The notes under the pieces: model-generated
What the model was told of the DNA's origin: nothing
The model's database searches: none
The model's input: the letters and a program-made list of their open reading frames with translations, nothing else
Source of the DNA: Trichobilharzia regenti
Lineage: Eukaryota > Platyhelminthes > Trematoda > Strigeidida > Schistosomatidae
Reading direction: 5' to 3'
Length of the DNA: 64,000 bases
NCBI GenBank assembly: GCA_944472135.2
Contig: OX235268.1
Span: 12,158,589-12,222,588, forward strand
In this document: positions 43,600 through 55,790 of the stretch, in pieces
How the letters are laid out: each line of letters starts with the position of its first letter
Numbering within the stretch: the stretch's first letter is position 1
Made by a program: the position numbers and the translations under genes

Positions 43600-45168
43600 A
43601 AGTGATAAGACCTGCCGTTTCTTTTCATCCAATTCAGTAAGCGTTTTATTTAAGTATTTGACATGCTTATTAATTTTATTTAGCGCAGTGATACCTATGT
43701 AACTGTTTAATATAATCAACCTGACTAAGTCCAGAGAGACAAAGTGAGCAAGGTAATTTGAGGCTATTACATTTCATTGTTTACCCTCTCAACCACATAA
43801 AACATAAATGCTTAATAATTCTGAGCTTGTGTGACGTTATAATCTCATCAATAAGCCACAACAATGACCCTTATTTCTTCCTATAATGCTGCTTATTCAC
43901 ATGATAATAATGTTATTCACCTCTTAGATGAAAAATAAATATGTGCAAATACATCTTAGAATGCATCATGGCTTTATGCTGTTGATAAAAGAAACAATGA
44001 CATATAAAGTCATCATATCATTCTGCTACAATGTATCTGGTTTTATTTGAAAGATATTATTCTATCATACAAAATACAACAGGGAGTCAACAGGTGAACC
44101 AGTGGGATACATGTCCCGTACAACTTCTGTTATTAACTTCATAATCATTTGTGAATCACTCAGAATTATTCACTTCCTACTACAAATACCAGTTACATAC
44201 AACTTTACTCTTTCATAATATGATGAAACCTAGGGACACTGCAGTTAACATTACCCCATAGATAAACAAAATACCGTATAAAATGCTTTCAGTGTTCATT
44301 GTGACACCTTATGTCTGAAAATGATAAAACGTTTTACTCAGAAGAATTCATTCTATGAAGAAAAATCTGAGTTGAAAATCATCACAACAAAACCGTACTA
44401 CTTGAAACTGATATTTAGTCCAATCCATTGAAAACTTACAACAGGGTAGATCACAGATGCCCCGTTTAGTCATACTTGATTGTAATAACTTGTACGATTC
44501 AATAATAAAAATATTTGTCATTGAGTCAGAAAGCTGTGTGTGTCAGACATGAAACATATAGCATATGAAAGGAAAGTTGAACTTCAATATTTGTACTCCT
44601 AAAGATGGTGGTATCTGGGATCTAATTCTTTAACAAAGAAATTTTGGTCACTTATTACCTGAACATGTGAACAGTGTAATCATATTCTTGTGGTATTGTT
44701 TCCATTCGAGAGACTTATTTGGACTGATTACCATCAAACATACATGGAAACGTTGATGAGATTATTTGAATACTTTTCATTCGATCATAAGTTGAAGTTC
44801 TGTATTAACCTGCTTGATAATGGAACAGTTGAACTACATTTATAACAGTGTGGTAGTATTTACTTCCGAAGTGTAACCAATGAAAACGGCTTTATGCAAA
44901 AGGAGACTATCATAATACCTAAGACTGACGCCCATCTGAATGGCTATGCTGTATATGTGAAATTGAAATTTCCTGACTGTGAATATATATTTCGCAAGAG
45001 AATATTCTGTTTACTTCGACTTCATAGTTGATGTAAACTTTTAAATACAACTTACTCTTCAATTTGAGAAGTCTAATGGTACCTACAACTTGAGAAAACG
45101 TGTTTATCATGTGGAACGAGGTACGTAGAATGAACCTTGTCTTACTCAAAATCCACAATGTGGCCTGT
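43600..45168. other. No gene seen, 1.6 kb
   Basis: AT-rich DNA up to the start of the tandem duplication. No family-like frames. Confidence 0.55.
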
Positions 45169-47666
45169 TTCAAACTGGCTAAAAAATAGTAATATGAATT
45201 ATGTTGCTGCACTTAAGATGTTCGCCGTATGTGATGCAGGATTACACTGTCGCAAGAATGCGTTTTGAATTGACGACGCTGAGCGTGGAATGTCTATTCG
45301 ATTGATGTTTGCTTGACTTCAAACACTTGTTATGTTATTCAGTTAAGTTGTCAGAAACCAGAAACTCGCAATTTACTCTGAGCTCTTCCATCTATGTCTA
45401 CTTTGGTATCTTTAAGATAAGGTACTTTTATGAATCAATGTGCGATAGAAAGCATATAAGCATAAAGGCAGTGCAGATTCAAATTTTCCTAGTAAGTAAT
45501 TTTTGATATTTTTACAGCTTGGGGATAACAATGCAACATTTGCTGGTATACTACCTTTCCTGTATTTTCTAACATAAAATGTGACTCATGCGACGATAAT
45601 CATTCTGATGGAGTACTAAACGGTTTGAATGTATGGTTATTTATTTGCAATCCAAGAAGGCCGGTAAATAACGGTTTGATATGCGAATTCATTTGTTTTA
45701 ATTATCTGCATCTAATGAAAGTAGAGAAACGAAAGTCTGAATAAAATCTACAAAATAATGAGGTAGCAATGAGTAGGATGGATAAAAGTTTACAATGATC
45801 TTATTATTGATACCGTATACATGCATCATGGATACGTTAACCTTAACAAGAAACGGTTTATGTAGACCGATCAATTACTTAAATTTACTAGTAGTTCTAT
45901 ACGCCTATCTGCCTTATGAATGTTGTGTAGTTGATTTGTCTGTCATTTCACCATTATGTACAAACTGTAACAACTCCACCCTATGTATTCATATCCACAC
46001 ATATATGCTGGAATAAAGCGTTGAATGTTATATGTGCAGTGGAAGACCATAATAATAGCTGAATGACATTGACTCATCTCTTCTCGCCTAATCGACTTGT
46101 AATCCTTTATAAATGCGTTTTTGTTTGGTAATACAAAACCCTGTCAATGATCAACAAGTGATCCATATGAAATCAACTGTTACATACTCTCTTCATCCAA
46201 ACTAAGCATAATTAACTACTGTTTATTGGACTTTGTGAACACATTCGCCTCTTTATTCCGACGAAATTATAATCTTGAATATCCTTCCTCAGAAAAAATT
46301 TCTGCTGAATGGAATCAAAATGTTGTTTTCTTATTTTGGGCAGGCAATATCCTATGAAAGCACGATTTTGATGACTAAATAATTTCAACTGAGTGGTAAA
46401 TTAAATTCTTCTTCTATGCGTCTCATCTCAAACTTTTATTCTTCTTCGTGAGAATAACATTAATGTTCTAGAAAAGTGTGAATACTGATTGTTGGAATAT
46501 GCATGAAGGAGTCTACAAAAATACATGAAGTTACATGAAAATTCACAACTTTTTGTATTCTAATGCAGCTAAGTTAGGATTTGTCTAGTATTCGACTAGA
46601 TTGTTGAGATAGAAACGAGTTTAGTCTTTGTTTCTATTCGCATTCTGAAAAGCTGGAATTTTAAAGATTTCTTTGTTGTCTATGCTATAAATGTAATGAA
46701 CACCAGTGAAAACAAGAAGTGGATATCATTAACTAAAGGACTATCTGCACAAGCTTCTGGAATTAATTAATCAACTAACCACAAGTGGTAAGTTTCTTAA
46801 TTTAACTCTTTATGCTTTTATAAGCAACAACTAGAAGCTTCATATGTTGATTTATAATATTGTGTGAAACGTTGTTGGGTTGATTTCACTAAGAGCTTTT
46901 CAATAAAGAAACTTATTTTTGCATGAAAACTATTTAAATCAATCCAAAATGAATCTGATTCCAGATAGCTCTGATTTACACCTGCTATCAATTTGAAGAA
47001 TAAGAAACACGAAATCAACAACCTAATTTGGAAACAAACTAAAATGTATTGCATAAACTGAGAATCAGTGGAAACCTGAAAATAACTGAACCTCATGAAC
47101 ATTTTCGGTGCAGTTAGGGTGAATAAGCGTGGTATGATAGAAAAAAGTGGGTCTACTTCTAAGCGTCAGAATGAATTTTCAAAAACGTTTACTAAATCAA
47201 GTGACACAAATATAGTCACTGAACTTCAAATGACTAAGGCCTGAAATTTATGAGCAGAAAAATATATGATATACTCAGCAGAGATGTTGTGAGTAAAGTG
47301 GTTGGTCCCTCTACATTCCGAAGTGATGCCATTAATGAATATTTTATATAGGACTGTCTGCTTCAACGAATGTTTGGAATACGTGCATAGAACTGTTTCG
47401 GATACCTCAGCATATTATTAAGGTTCACAAATCATCCACAAACAATGGAACTTTAAATGTTTATCCCATTTGAATTCTCTTCATTTTTCCTTCGTTTCAT
47501 CAACACACATGCCTTTTTTGAAATCATCATAAAGTATTCTTTGATTGTGATTCAAGACACGCGGAATTTATCTCATGTGTTGGTTTGTAGGGATTTTACC
47601 GATGGTTTAAAAGGTTTCATGCTCAGTCGATATCGGCTGTAAATCAGGGTAAACCCTGTGAGTTTT
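45169..47666. repeat. Tandem duplication, copy 1 (2.5 kb, no LINE)
   Basis: Recurs at 48272-54167, first at a constant offset of 3103 and, after the LINE insertion, at 6502. Differences are a handful of substitutions (for example aaaag/acaag near 45787/48890, and ttactag/ttaccag near 45891), so identity is above 99%. No gene recognised inside; the short frames present are duplicated with it. Confidence 0.93.
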
Positions 47667-48271
47667 CATCACATAAAATACATGCCAAGTATGATATCAT
47701 AGAATTCTTATACTTAGACGTGCGAGCATACAGTTTTCTGAAGTTACTCCTTGTTCTACCCGAGGAGATGCAAGGTGAAAGCTGAGAGTAAAGCGGATGC
47801 TCCAAGTCAGACAAAATCCCTTTAGCAAATTTATTGCACGAAGTCAAATGCCTATCGACAACGACGTTAACTATGTGGTCCACTGGGACACCACTCACTC
47901 TACTGACAGTCTTCAGTATTCTACGAATTGTGACATAGTCTTTTTTAAGCAAACCAGGAAAGAATAAGGGTGAGCAATAAAGAAGAATGGGTAGGATGCA
48001 AGAGTTTACGAACTGTAGGATGAGGGGTTGAGTTATACCCGAGTGTCTTAACTTCTTAATGTAAAATGTCAAGCGGAATATTTTACTGGAGATTGCTAAG
48101 ACATGGGAAGACCAGGAGAGATCAGAAGAGAGAATGAGTCCAAGATACTTAATTTCTGATTTGATTCCTATATCATTGTCGTCAATTTTACAAGTGTCAT
48201 GAGAATCGATTACTTCTTTTAACTGTCGTTTACATCTTAAGCTGAAATCAACAGTTTGACACTTAGAAGGA
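47667..48271 (-). mobile_element. LINE internal fragment at the duplication junction
   Basis: 605-bp internal piece of the LINE (equivalent to about 49648-50252), same orientation, about four substitutions. It encodes the RT thumb and C-terminal region, from KCQTVDFSLRC to KYKNSMISYLACIL. Both ends are cut: the left edge shares TTTT and the right edge shares TTCA with the duplicated unit. It has neither the LINE 3' tail nor any target-site duplication, so it did not arrive by normal retrotransposition. Confidence 0.9.
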
Positions 48272-49107
48272 TTCAAACTGGCTAAAAAATAGTAATATGA
48301 ATTATGTTGCTGCACTTAAGATGTTCGCCGTATGTGATGCAGGATTACACTGTCGCAAGAATGCGTTTTGAATTGACGACGCTGAGCGTGGAATGTCTAT
48401 TCGATTGATGTTTGCTTGACTTCAAACACTTGTTATGTTATTCAGTTAAGTTGTCAGAAACCAGAAACTCGCAATTTACTCTGAGCTCTTCCATCTATGT
48501 CTACTTTGGTATCTTTAAGATAAGGTACTTTTATGAATCAATGTGCGATAGAAAGCATATAAGCATAAAGGCAGTGCAGATTCAAATTTTCCTAGTAAGT
48601 AATTTTTGATATTTTTACAGCTTGGGGATAACAATGCAACATTTGCTGGTATACTACCTTTCCTGTATTTTCTAACATAAAATGTGACTCATGCGACGAT
48701 AATCATTCTGATGGAGTACTAAACGGTTTGAATGTATGGTTATTTATTTGCAATCCAAGAAGGCCGGTAAATAACGGTTTGATATGCGAATTCATTTGTT
48801 TTAATTATCTGCATCTAATGAAAGTAGAGAAACGAAAGTCTGAATAAAATCTACAAAATAATGAGGTAGCAATGAGTAGGATGGATACAAGTTTACAATG
48901 ATCTTATTATTGATACCGTATACATGCATCATGGATACGTTAACCTTAACAAGAAACGGTTTATGTAGACCGATCAATTACTTAAATTTACCAGTAGTTC
49001 TATACGCCTATCTGCCTTATGAATGTTGTGTAGTTGATTTGTCTGTCATTTCACCATTATGTACAAACTGTAACAACTCCACCCTATGTATTCATATCCA
49101 CATATAT

Positions 49108-52100
49108 AATAATAATAATAATAATAATGATTTCCTTTATTCCAAAAACAGTACTTGTGATACAGAATGGAATTTTCAGCATTAATCACAATATTGCATC
49201 TAATTTCCTCAAATTATAAATAAAATTAATCACACAGAACCTTTTTCACATTTACAATAGAGGTAGTGTCAAAAACATGCAGCATATAAAATGGAAATAG
49301 CAATAATAATGATAACAGCTAGGGTAATAATAATAAGAATACAAGTGAAAATTGCCGTTGGCTTGTGCCGCACAGTATTGTCAATGTGGTATGGAAATCC
49401 TAACATGTTTAAAAATATTGAATATAATGTTCTCTTTACATGATATGGTGAGGGGAAAAACAAAGATTACAGCCGTCATGGAGATAAGTTGGTGTTTGCA
49501 ATTATGAGAGTAAAACAAAGAAGTAACAGGACCATAAATATAATAGAAGTAATAAAAGTAAAACTTGAAGGTATGTAAGGATGGATGGAGGAAATTGTTT
49601 ATTTACTAGATGAAAAAGGTTAGTTAAATCTTGCCTGACACTATTTTCATCACATAAAATACATGCCAAGTATGGTATCATAGAATTCTTATACTTAGAC
49701 GTGCGAGCATACAGTTTTCTGAAGTTACTCCTTGTTCTACCTGAGGAGATGCAAGGTGAAAGCTGAGAGTAAAGCGGATGCTCCAAGTCAGACAAAATCC
49801 CTTTAGCAAATTTATTGCACGAAGTCAAATGCCTATCGACAACGACGTTAACTATGTGGTCCACTGGGACACCACTCACCCTACTGACAGTCTTCAGTAT
49901 TCTACGAATTGTGACATAGTCTTTTTTAAGCAAACCAGGAAAGAATAAGGGTGAGCAATAAAGAAGAATGGGTAGGATGCAAGAGTTTACGAACTGTAGG
50001 ATGAGGGGTTGAGTTATACCCGAGTGTCTTAACTTCTTAATGTAAAATGTCAAGCGGAATATTTTACTGGAGATTGCTAAGACATGGGAAGACCAGGAGA
50101 GATCAGAAGAGAGAATGAGTCCAAGATACTTAATTTCTGATTTGATTCCTATATCATTGTCGTCAATTTTACAAGTGTCATGAGAATCGATGACTTCTTT
50201 TAACTGTCGTTTACATCTTAAGCTGAAATCAACAGTTTGACACTTAGAAGGATTCAGTTTAAGACCGTTAGACTCAGACCATTTGCTGACTTCCGATAGA
50301 AAGCTATTTATTTTAGTACAATCTAGCTGGGAGTTAACAGCCATTGAAACCGTTAAATCATCAGCATACTTCACAAAGTTTATTTCATCAGAGTGAGGCA
50401 AGTCGTGCAAGAAGAAAGAAAAAAGAAAAGGAGAAAGAACAGCACCTTGAGGGACACCAGCTTCAGTAGGCAATGAAGTGGAGGACTTCCCTTTATATAC
50501 GGTGTACTGCTTTCTATCTGAGAAATAGGAATGCAACCAGTTAACAGCCCAACATTCTGTTTGACTAGCAGCAAGTTTATTTAATAAGATGTCCCTAGGG
50601 ACCGAGTCGAAAGCAGATGTATAGTCTAGGAAGGCGCAACGAACAAATTTAGCCCCCTTGTCTAGACTGGAAGCAATGTTATGATATAAGACGGCAGCTG
50701 CATCTAAAGTGCTTCTACTGTGCTTATAGGCAAATTGTTTAGGGTCATTAAAGGATTTAAGCGAAGGTTCAAGACTAAGTAAAAGTAATTTCTCCATAGT
50801 TTTCAAAAAAGGAGACGTAATAGCAATGGGTCTAAATTTGACACATGCTCCAGTAGAAGATTTAGGTATGGGTACAACTTTAATGTCCTTCCAAACGGCA
50901 GGCACAATATTATCGGAAAAAGATTTGTTAAATAGATCAGTAAGAGGGTGACACAGAATATCAGAACATTTTTTAAAAATAATACTAGGTACATAATCGG
51001 GACCTAAGCTCTGGGAAGGGTTTAGAGACTTGAGGCACTTTTGAACATCATTTGTGTTAAAACCTGGAAAGGGGCTATTATTAACACAAGTGATGCTGGG
51101 AAGCATGGCATTTGAGGGAGAGTAAATAAAAGATTTGTTAAGAGTACATACATCAAAAGAATATGGAATATTGTTTATCTGCTTACCACCAGTGATTTCC
51201 TTAAATAGTTTCCACATATTAGAAGGATTTTTGCAGGACATGAATTTCTGGTTATATATTACATTCAACCTCTGCATTTCAGACTTAATTAAGAAGTTAG
51301 TTCTTTTTACACCAATTTTATCTTTGATTTTATATAGTTTTTCCTTCTCTCTACGAAGCTTTTTAAGTTGAGGCGAGGAGAAACGGTCAAATTTGACGAA
51401 TAGTGTTTCTTTTGGACAACAGATTTCAAAACAGAATTTCAGATAGGATGTAATATTAGAGATATTGTCATTAAGTGAATCAACATTAAACCAATCCCAT
51501 CTTGTGTCACTGAGCATGTTTCTAAGATGATGTACGTTCTCATTTGAGTAGCATCTGTGAACAACTTTCTTAGACAAGTTTGAGAGGGCTTTACTGTGTA
51601 ACTTTCCGTAAATTTTGGGTAAGACTTGTACAATACAATGATCAGAATTGAAGAGCGGGGCTCTTTTACGAGCTTCGTATATTCCAGAATCATTTACAAA
51701 TACTAAATCAAGTGAAGTATTTTGTCGAGTTGGGAAATTAACAACATTTGCATGGCCCAGCAATGTAATAAAACTGCAGTCGCTAGAGTTGAAGTCGCCG
51801 GTCACTATAGATAAGGAGTTACCAAACGAAGCAGCAGCAAAAATAGTGAATTCATCAGCGAAGATAGATAGTTCTGAGGGACTGCAACAAGGTGTGATAT
51901 AGATATTTGTGACAAAAACGGAGTTGTATTTGGGTAAGTGTTTAGGTCGACATTTTACAGTTATACAGTCAATATTGTCATTTGAGAGTTTGAAGCAGAC
52001 GTTGTTGGCAGTAGACCACTGAGAATTAATAAAAGTGGCAACACCACCACCTCTCTTCTTCTTCGAGCTGCATCGGTCTTGTCTGTAGATTGTGAACCCA

Positions 52101-52500
52101 CTTAAGGAGACTAAATTGTCGTCATATGAATCATGGAGCCAAGTCTCTTGAAGAGTGATTACACCAGTATTACAATATACATTTGAGTATAATAGAGAAT
52201 GCAAGTAGTTAATCTTGTTCGATAATGACCTGCAATTTGTGCTCATAATCACAGGAACAGTCATCTGATGCATTGGAGTACACTTTAAAGATCTCTGCCA
52301 ACCTCCATGATGCTTTTTCTTAACGTTATTATATACTCGTAAATCAACGGGTTGAAGACATTTTAAATAATCGCGAGAGTAAGTAATGCGACTTTGATAC
52401 ATAATTGAATGATTAAAACAAAGTAAATCCGAGGAAAAAGATGCAATATGTAGGATGGAAATTTTGGTAGCCCAAGATTTAAGCAGGCCGCCATATGTAT
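49108..52500 (-). mobile_element. CR1/Jockey-like LINE inserted in copy 2
   Basis: About 3.4 kb absent from copy 1 at 46001. The 3' end (49108) finishes in an ATT microsatellite preceded by the family tail gctgaaaattccattctgta. The 5' end is at about 52493, starting ggcggcctgcttaaatcttg. The site is a CATATATA-type TA-rich sequence, so the target duplication cannot be delimited. No ORF1 is present, so the element is either 5'-truncated or belongs to a single-frame family. Confidence 0.9.
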
Positions 52501-52579
52501 ATATATATGCTGGAATAAAGCGTTGAATGTTATATGTGCAGTGGAAGACCATAATAATAGCTGAATGACATTGACTCAT
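49502..52579 (-). CDS. LINE endonuclease-reverse transcriptase, uninterrupted
   Basis: 1025-codon frame. Copies element RNA into DNA at a nicked target. Apurinic-like endonuclease about residues 110-320: NCRSLSNKI (115), QETW (144), GDFN (261), LDLVF (290), SDH (312). Linker rich in lysine 400-450. Reverse transcriptase about 565-830: KFRPIAITSPFLK (581), catalytic D652 in FLDYTSAFDSVPR, GVPQGAVLSPFLF (708), YADD 738-741. Thumb and C-terminus end SSGRTR (945). The last 25 residues are hydrophobic and encoded in 3' sequence. The first 29 or so residues are encoded by flanking host DNA; the real start may be M60 or M112. All catalytic residues seen are intact, so it may be active or very recent. 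The broken copies in the palindrome arms are older relatives. Confidence 0.9.
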   Translation of the reverse strand: MSQCHSAIIMVFHCTYNIQRFIPAYIYTYGGLLKSWATKISILHIASFSSDLLCFNHSIMYQSRITYSRDYLKCLQPVDLRVYNNVKKKHHGGWQRSLKCTPMHQMTVPVIMSTNCRSLSNKINYLHSLLYSNVYCNTGVITLQETWLHDSYDDNLVSLSGFTIYRQDRCSSKKKRGGGVATFINSQWSTANNVCFKLSNDNIDCITVKCRPKHLPKYNSVFVTNIYITPCCSPSELSIFADEFTIFAAASFGNSLSIVTGDFNSSDCSFITLLGHANVVNFPTRQNTSLDLVFVNDSGIYEARKRAPLFNSDHCIVQVLPKIYGKLHSKALSNLSKKVVHRCYSNENVHHLRNMLSDTRWDWFNVDSLNDNISNITSYLKFCFEICCPKETLFVKFDRFSSPQLKKLRREKEKLYKIKDKIGVKRTNFLIKSEMQRLNVIYNQKFMSCKNPSNMWKLFKEITGGKQINNIPYSFDVCTLNKSFIYSPSNAMLPSITCVNNSPFPGFNTNDVQKCLKSLNPSQSLGPDYVPSIIFKKCSDILCHPLTDLFNKSFSDNIVPAVWKDIKVVPIPKSSTGACVKFRPIAITSPFLKTMEKLLLLSLEPSLKSFNDPKQFAYKHSRSTLDAAAVLYHNIASSLDKGAKFVRCAFLDYTSAFDSVPRDILLNKLAASQTECWAVNWLHSYFSDRKQYTVYKGKSSTSLPTEAGVPQGAVLSPFLFSFFLHDLPHSDEINFVKYADDLTVSMAVNSQLDCTKINSFLSEVSKWSESNGLKLNPSKCQTVDFSLRCKRQLKEVIDSHDTCKIDDNDIGIKSEIKYLGLILSSDLSWSSHVLAISSKIFRLTFYIKKLRHSGITQPLILQFVNSCILPILLYCSPLFFPGLLKKDYVTIRRILKTVSRVSGVPVDHIVNVVVDRHLTSCNKFAKGILSDLEHPLYSQLSPCISSGRTRSNFRKLYARTSKYKNSMIPYLACILCDENSVRQDLTNLFHLVNKQFPPSILTYLQVLLLLLLLYLWSCYFFVLLS

Positions 52580-54078
52580 CTCTTCTCGCCTAATCGACTT
52601 GTAATCCTTTATAAATGCGTTTTTGTTTGGTAATACAAAACCCTGTCAATGATCAACAAGTGATCCATATGAAATCAACTGTTACATACTCTCTTCATCC
52701 AAACTAAGCATAATTAACTACTGTTTATTGGACTTTGTGAACACATTCGCCTCTTTATTCCGACGAAATTATAATCTTGAATATCCTTCCTCAGAAAAAA
52801 TTTCTGCTGAATGGAATCAAAATGTTGTTTTCTTATTTTGGGCAGGCAATATCCTATGAAAGCACGATTTTGATGACTAAATAATTTCAACTGAGTGGTA
52901 AATTAAATTCTTCTTCTATGCGTCTCATCTCAAACTTTTATTCTTCTTCGTGAGAATAACATTAATGTTCTAGAAAAGTGTGAATACTGATTGTTGGAAT
53001 ATGCATGAAGGAGTCTACAAAAATACATGAAGTTACATGAAAATTCACAACTTTTTGTATTCTAATGCAGCTAAGTTAGGATTTGTCTAGTATTCGACTA
53101 GATTGTTGAGATAGAAACGAGTTTAGTCTTTGTTTCTATTCGCATTCTGAAAAGCTGGAATTTTAAAGATTTCTTTGTTGTCTATGCTATAAATGTAATG
53201 AACACCAGTGAAAACAAGAAGTGGATATCATTAACTAAAGGACTATCTGCACAAGCTTCTGGAATTAATTATTCAACTAACCACAAGTGGTAAGTTTCTT
53301 AATTTAACTCTTTATGCTTTTATAAGCAACAACTAGAAGCTTCATATGTTGATTTATAATATTGTGTGAAACGTTGTTGGGTTGATTTCACTAAGAGCTT
53401 TTCAATAAAGAAACTTATTTTTGCATGAAAACTATTTAAATCAATCCAAAATGAATCTGATTCCAGATAGCTCTGATTTACACCTGCTATCAATTTGAAG
53501 AATAAGAAACACGAAATCAACAACCTAATTTGGAAACAAACTAAAATGTATTGCATAAACTGAGAATCAGTGGAAACCTGAAAATAACTGAACCTCATGA
53601 ACATTTTCGGTGCAGTTAGGGTGAATAAGCGTGGTATGATAGAAAAAAGTGGGTCTACTTCTAAGCGTCAGAATGAATTTTCAAAAACGTTTACTAAATC
53701 AAGTGACACAAATATAGTCACTGAACTTCAAATGACTAAGGCCTGAAATTTATGAGCAGAAAAATATATGATATACTCAGCAGAGATGTTGTGAGTAAAG
53801 TGGTTGGTCCCTCTACATTCCGAAGTGATGCCATTAATGAATATTTTATATAGGACTGTCTGCTTCAACGAATGTTTGGAATACGTGCATAGAACTGTTT
53901 CGGATACCTCGGCATATTATTAAGGTTCACAAATCATCCACAAACAATGGAACTTTAAATGTTTATCCCATTTAAATTCTCTTCTTTTTTCCTTCGTTTC
54001 ATCAACACACATGCCTTTTTTGAAATCATCATAAAGTATTCTTTGACGTGATTCAAGACACGCGGAATTTATCTCATG

Positions 54079-54200
54079 TGTTGGTTTGTAGGGATTTTAC
54101 CGATGGTTTAAAAGGTTTCATGCTCAGTCGATATCGGCTGTAAATCAGGGTAAACCCTGTGAGTTTTGGACAGTCACAGTTTGAGATTCTTCATCGGAAC
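54079..54200 (-). mobile_element. Diverged SINE 3' region at duplication end
   Basis: ttggtttgtagggattt, then aaacc(c)tg(t)gagt and tggacag, match the tail of the hammerhead SINE at 15247-15336 with many changes. The same sequence closes copy 1 (47578-47666). No hammerhead core survives. Confidence 0.5.
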
Positions 54201-55684
54201 GCGCTTACCATGCATTTGACACATTAACTTCTTTTCACATGGTGAGCTCTCAGACCATCAAGCCAATGGATCCCGATCCAGTGGCCTATCAATTTTAGAA
54301 TCTGGCAATTCACGACATAGTGTGATCACTAGCAAATTTGTTTCGTTGAATATTTCTCATCGCGGCCTATGTGCTGCAGCTTACAAGTATCGACTTCCCA
54401 ACAGAACTCCAGGTATCTACCTACATGAACAGGGCCACCGCTAGTGAGCAATTCATTGAAATTATATACTTATTTCATTTGAACAATGAGATCGTCAGCA
54501 TTGAAGACAATTCCCAGTCGTCGTGTTATTTCGAAATATATGAGGAACACTTACCGAATATGCCAGAAACATGCTGCTTATATCCTCCACTTCAGTAACA
54601 AAATACTTATTTTCATAAATTAAGTATCTTAGTGTGCAAGATATTTGTTGATTTCATTGACATGCCTATGGTACATGCTGCTATTCTGCAGTCCCTTCAG
54701 AAATGCAACTTTCGGTGAAAACAAAAAAGTGAATAGTAACTCATCACTGCACTTTCATGAAACAAGCTTATGAACTCCTCTCTCCATTTATTTGTGTGGC
54801 ACGCTTCACAATATGTGTTCTTATTTTCGAAGTGTTCACTTATTTATAAATTCAGTCATTCAATCAATCACTCCAGCCTTCATGCATTGTGGACTTCTTC
54901 TGAGGTAGACATAACTTTTGATATAATCAGTTTGTAGAAGGAATTGCACATTGCATACTTTCGGCTGCTTTTATTTTGAAATGATCAATCTGCGCAAACA
55001 AAATTCTTTTAAGGAGACAAAGTGATGGACTTGGCCGGATAAAGTCATGAAATTTGGTGACATTTCTACTGGAACGAAGTGATCGTCTTATTAGAAATAT
55101 TGTTTCGTATTGCCTAATGTGATGTTATCAAACAGATTTTGAAAATCGGTAACTGTGCACTTTAGGTCACACAATGCACAAAAGAGTGATGAAATGGTGT
55201 AGAAAAGACGTACATTAAACATTGCATTATACATTATACAAAGTCTAGGCGCTCACTTCAGTTACTCGTAATCAGAATCGCTGGTTGTCATCATTAACTT
55301 TCTCACAAAGCGTTCATTTATCACTTGAATCAGACTTCCAGAATATATTCGCCGTTTAATCGAACTAATAATAATAAACTAAAAACGAGGAAGTTCTGTC
55401 TGGTAAAACTGCACTGAAACTACACAAGATCACTTGATTTATATGACATCATCTTCAATTAAACAGAATTTAGTGGACAGACGGTTCACGAATTGTTATA
55501 GGGATTGCAACTGAAGTGATATAACTGATTTCATATCCTACATAAAGCTTAATTTAAGTGCCTACGAATGCAGTTAAAGCAATTGAGCTACTCAAGCAAT
55601 CCGTTTGAATAAACATACTCATTCATGGATTCATGTTTACTTTATGTTTCCTAATTCACAGTTAAAACGTAATCGCTAGTGCAG
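54201..55684. other. No gene supported, 1.5 kb
   Basis: A 75-codon frame at 54371-54598 ending CCLYPPLQ has no recognisable motif. The remainder is AT-rich with no known repeat. Confidence 0.5.
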
Positions 55685-55689
55685 TTAGA

Positions 55690-55790
55690 CGGAATATGAG
55701 CAATAAATTGTGCTCAAAACGTCATCAGTAAACATTACTGTATAACACTAGGAGACTTTATCAAAACAAAATTTACCCAAAATGGAATTC
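55690..55790 (+). mobile_element. Solo Penelope-like terminus
   Basis: ATGAGC, loop, GTGCTC, AAAAC, GTC, ATCAG, then ttactgtataacactaggag and actttatcaaaacaaaattt. Same terminus as at 7905 and 16503; no coding part nearby. Confidence 0.55.

Larger units (their letters stand above)
48272..54167. repeat. Tandem duplication, copy 2 (contains LINE)
   Basis: Same unit as 45169-47666 but split by the LINE at about 49108-52500. After 54167 sequence continues as ggacagtcac, whereas copy 1 switches to LINE sequence at the same base. The end of the unit (54079-54167) resembles the 3' part of the hammerhead SINE family. Confidence 0.93.

Noticed and set aside
45309..45506. Duplicated 65-codon frame conserved in both tandem units (also 48412-48609)
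   Set aside because: Identity is explained by recent duplication of the DNA, not by selection on the frame.
54371..54598. 75-codon plus-strand frame ending in CCLYPPLQ
   Set aside because: No motif, no splice context and no duplicate to test conservation.
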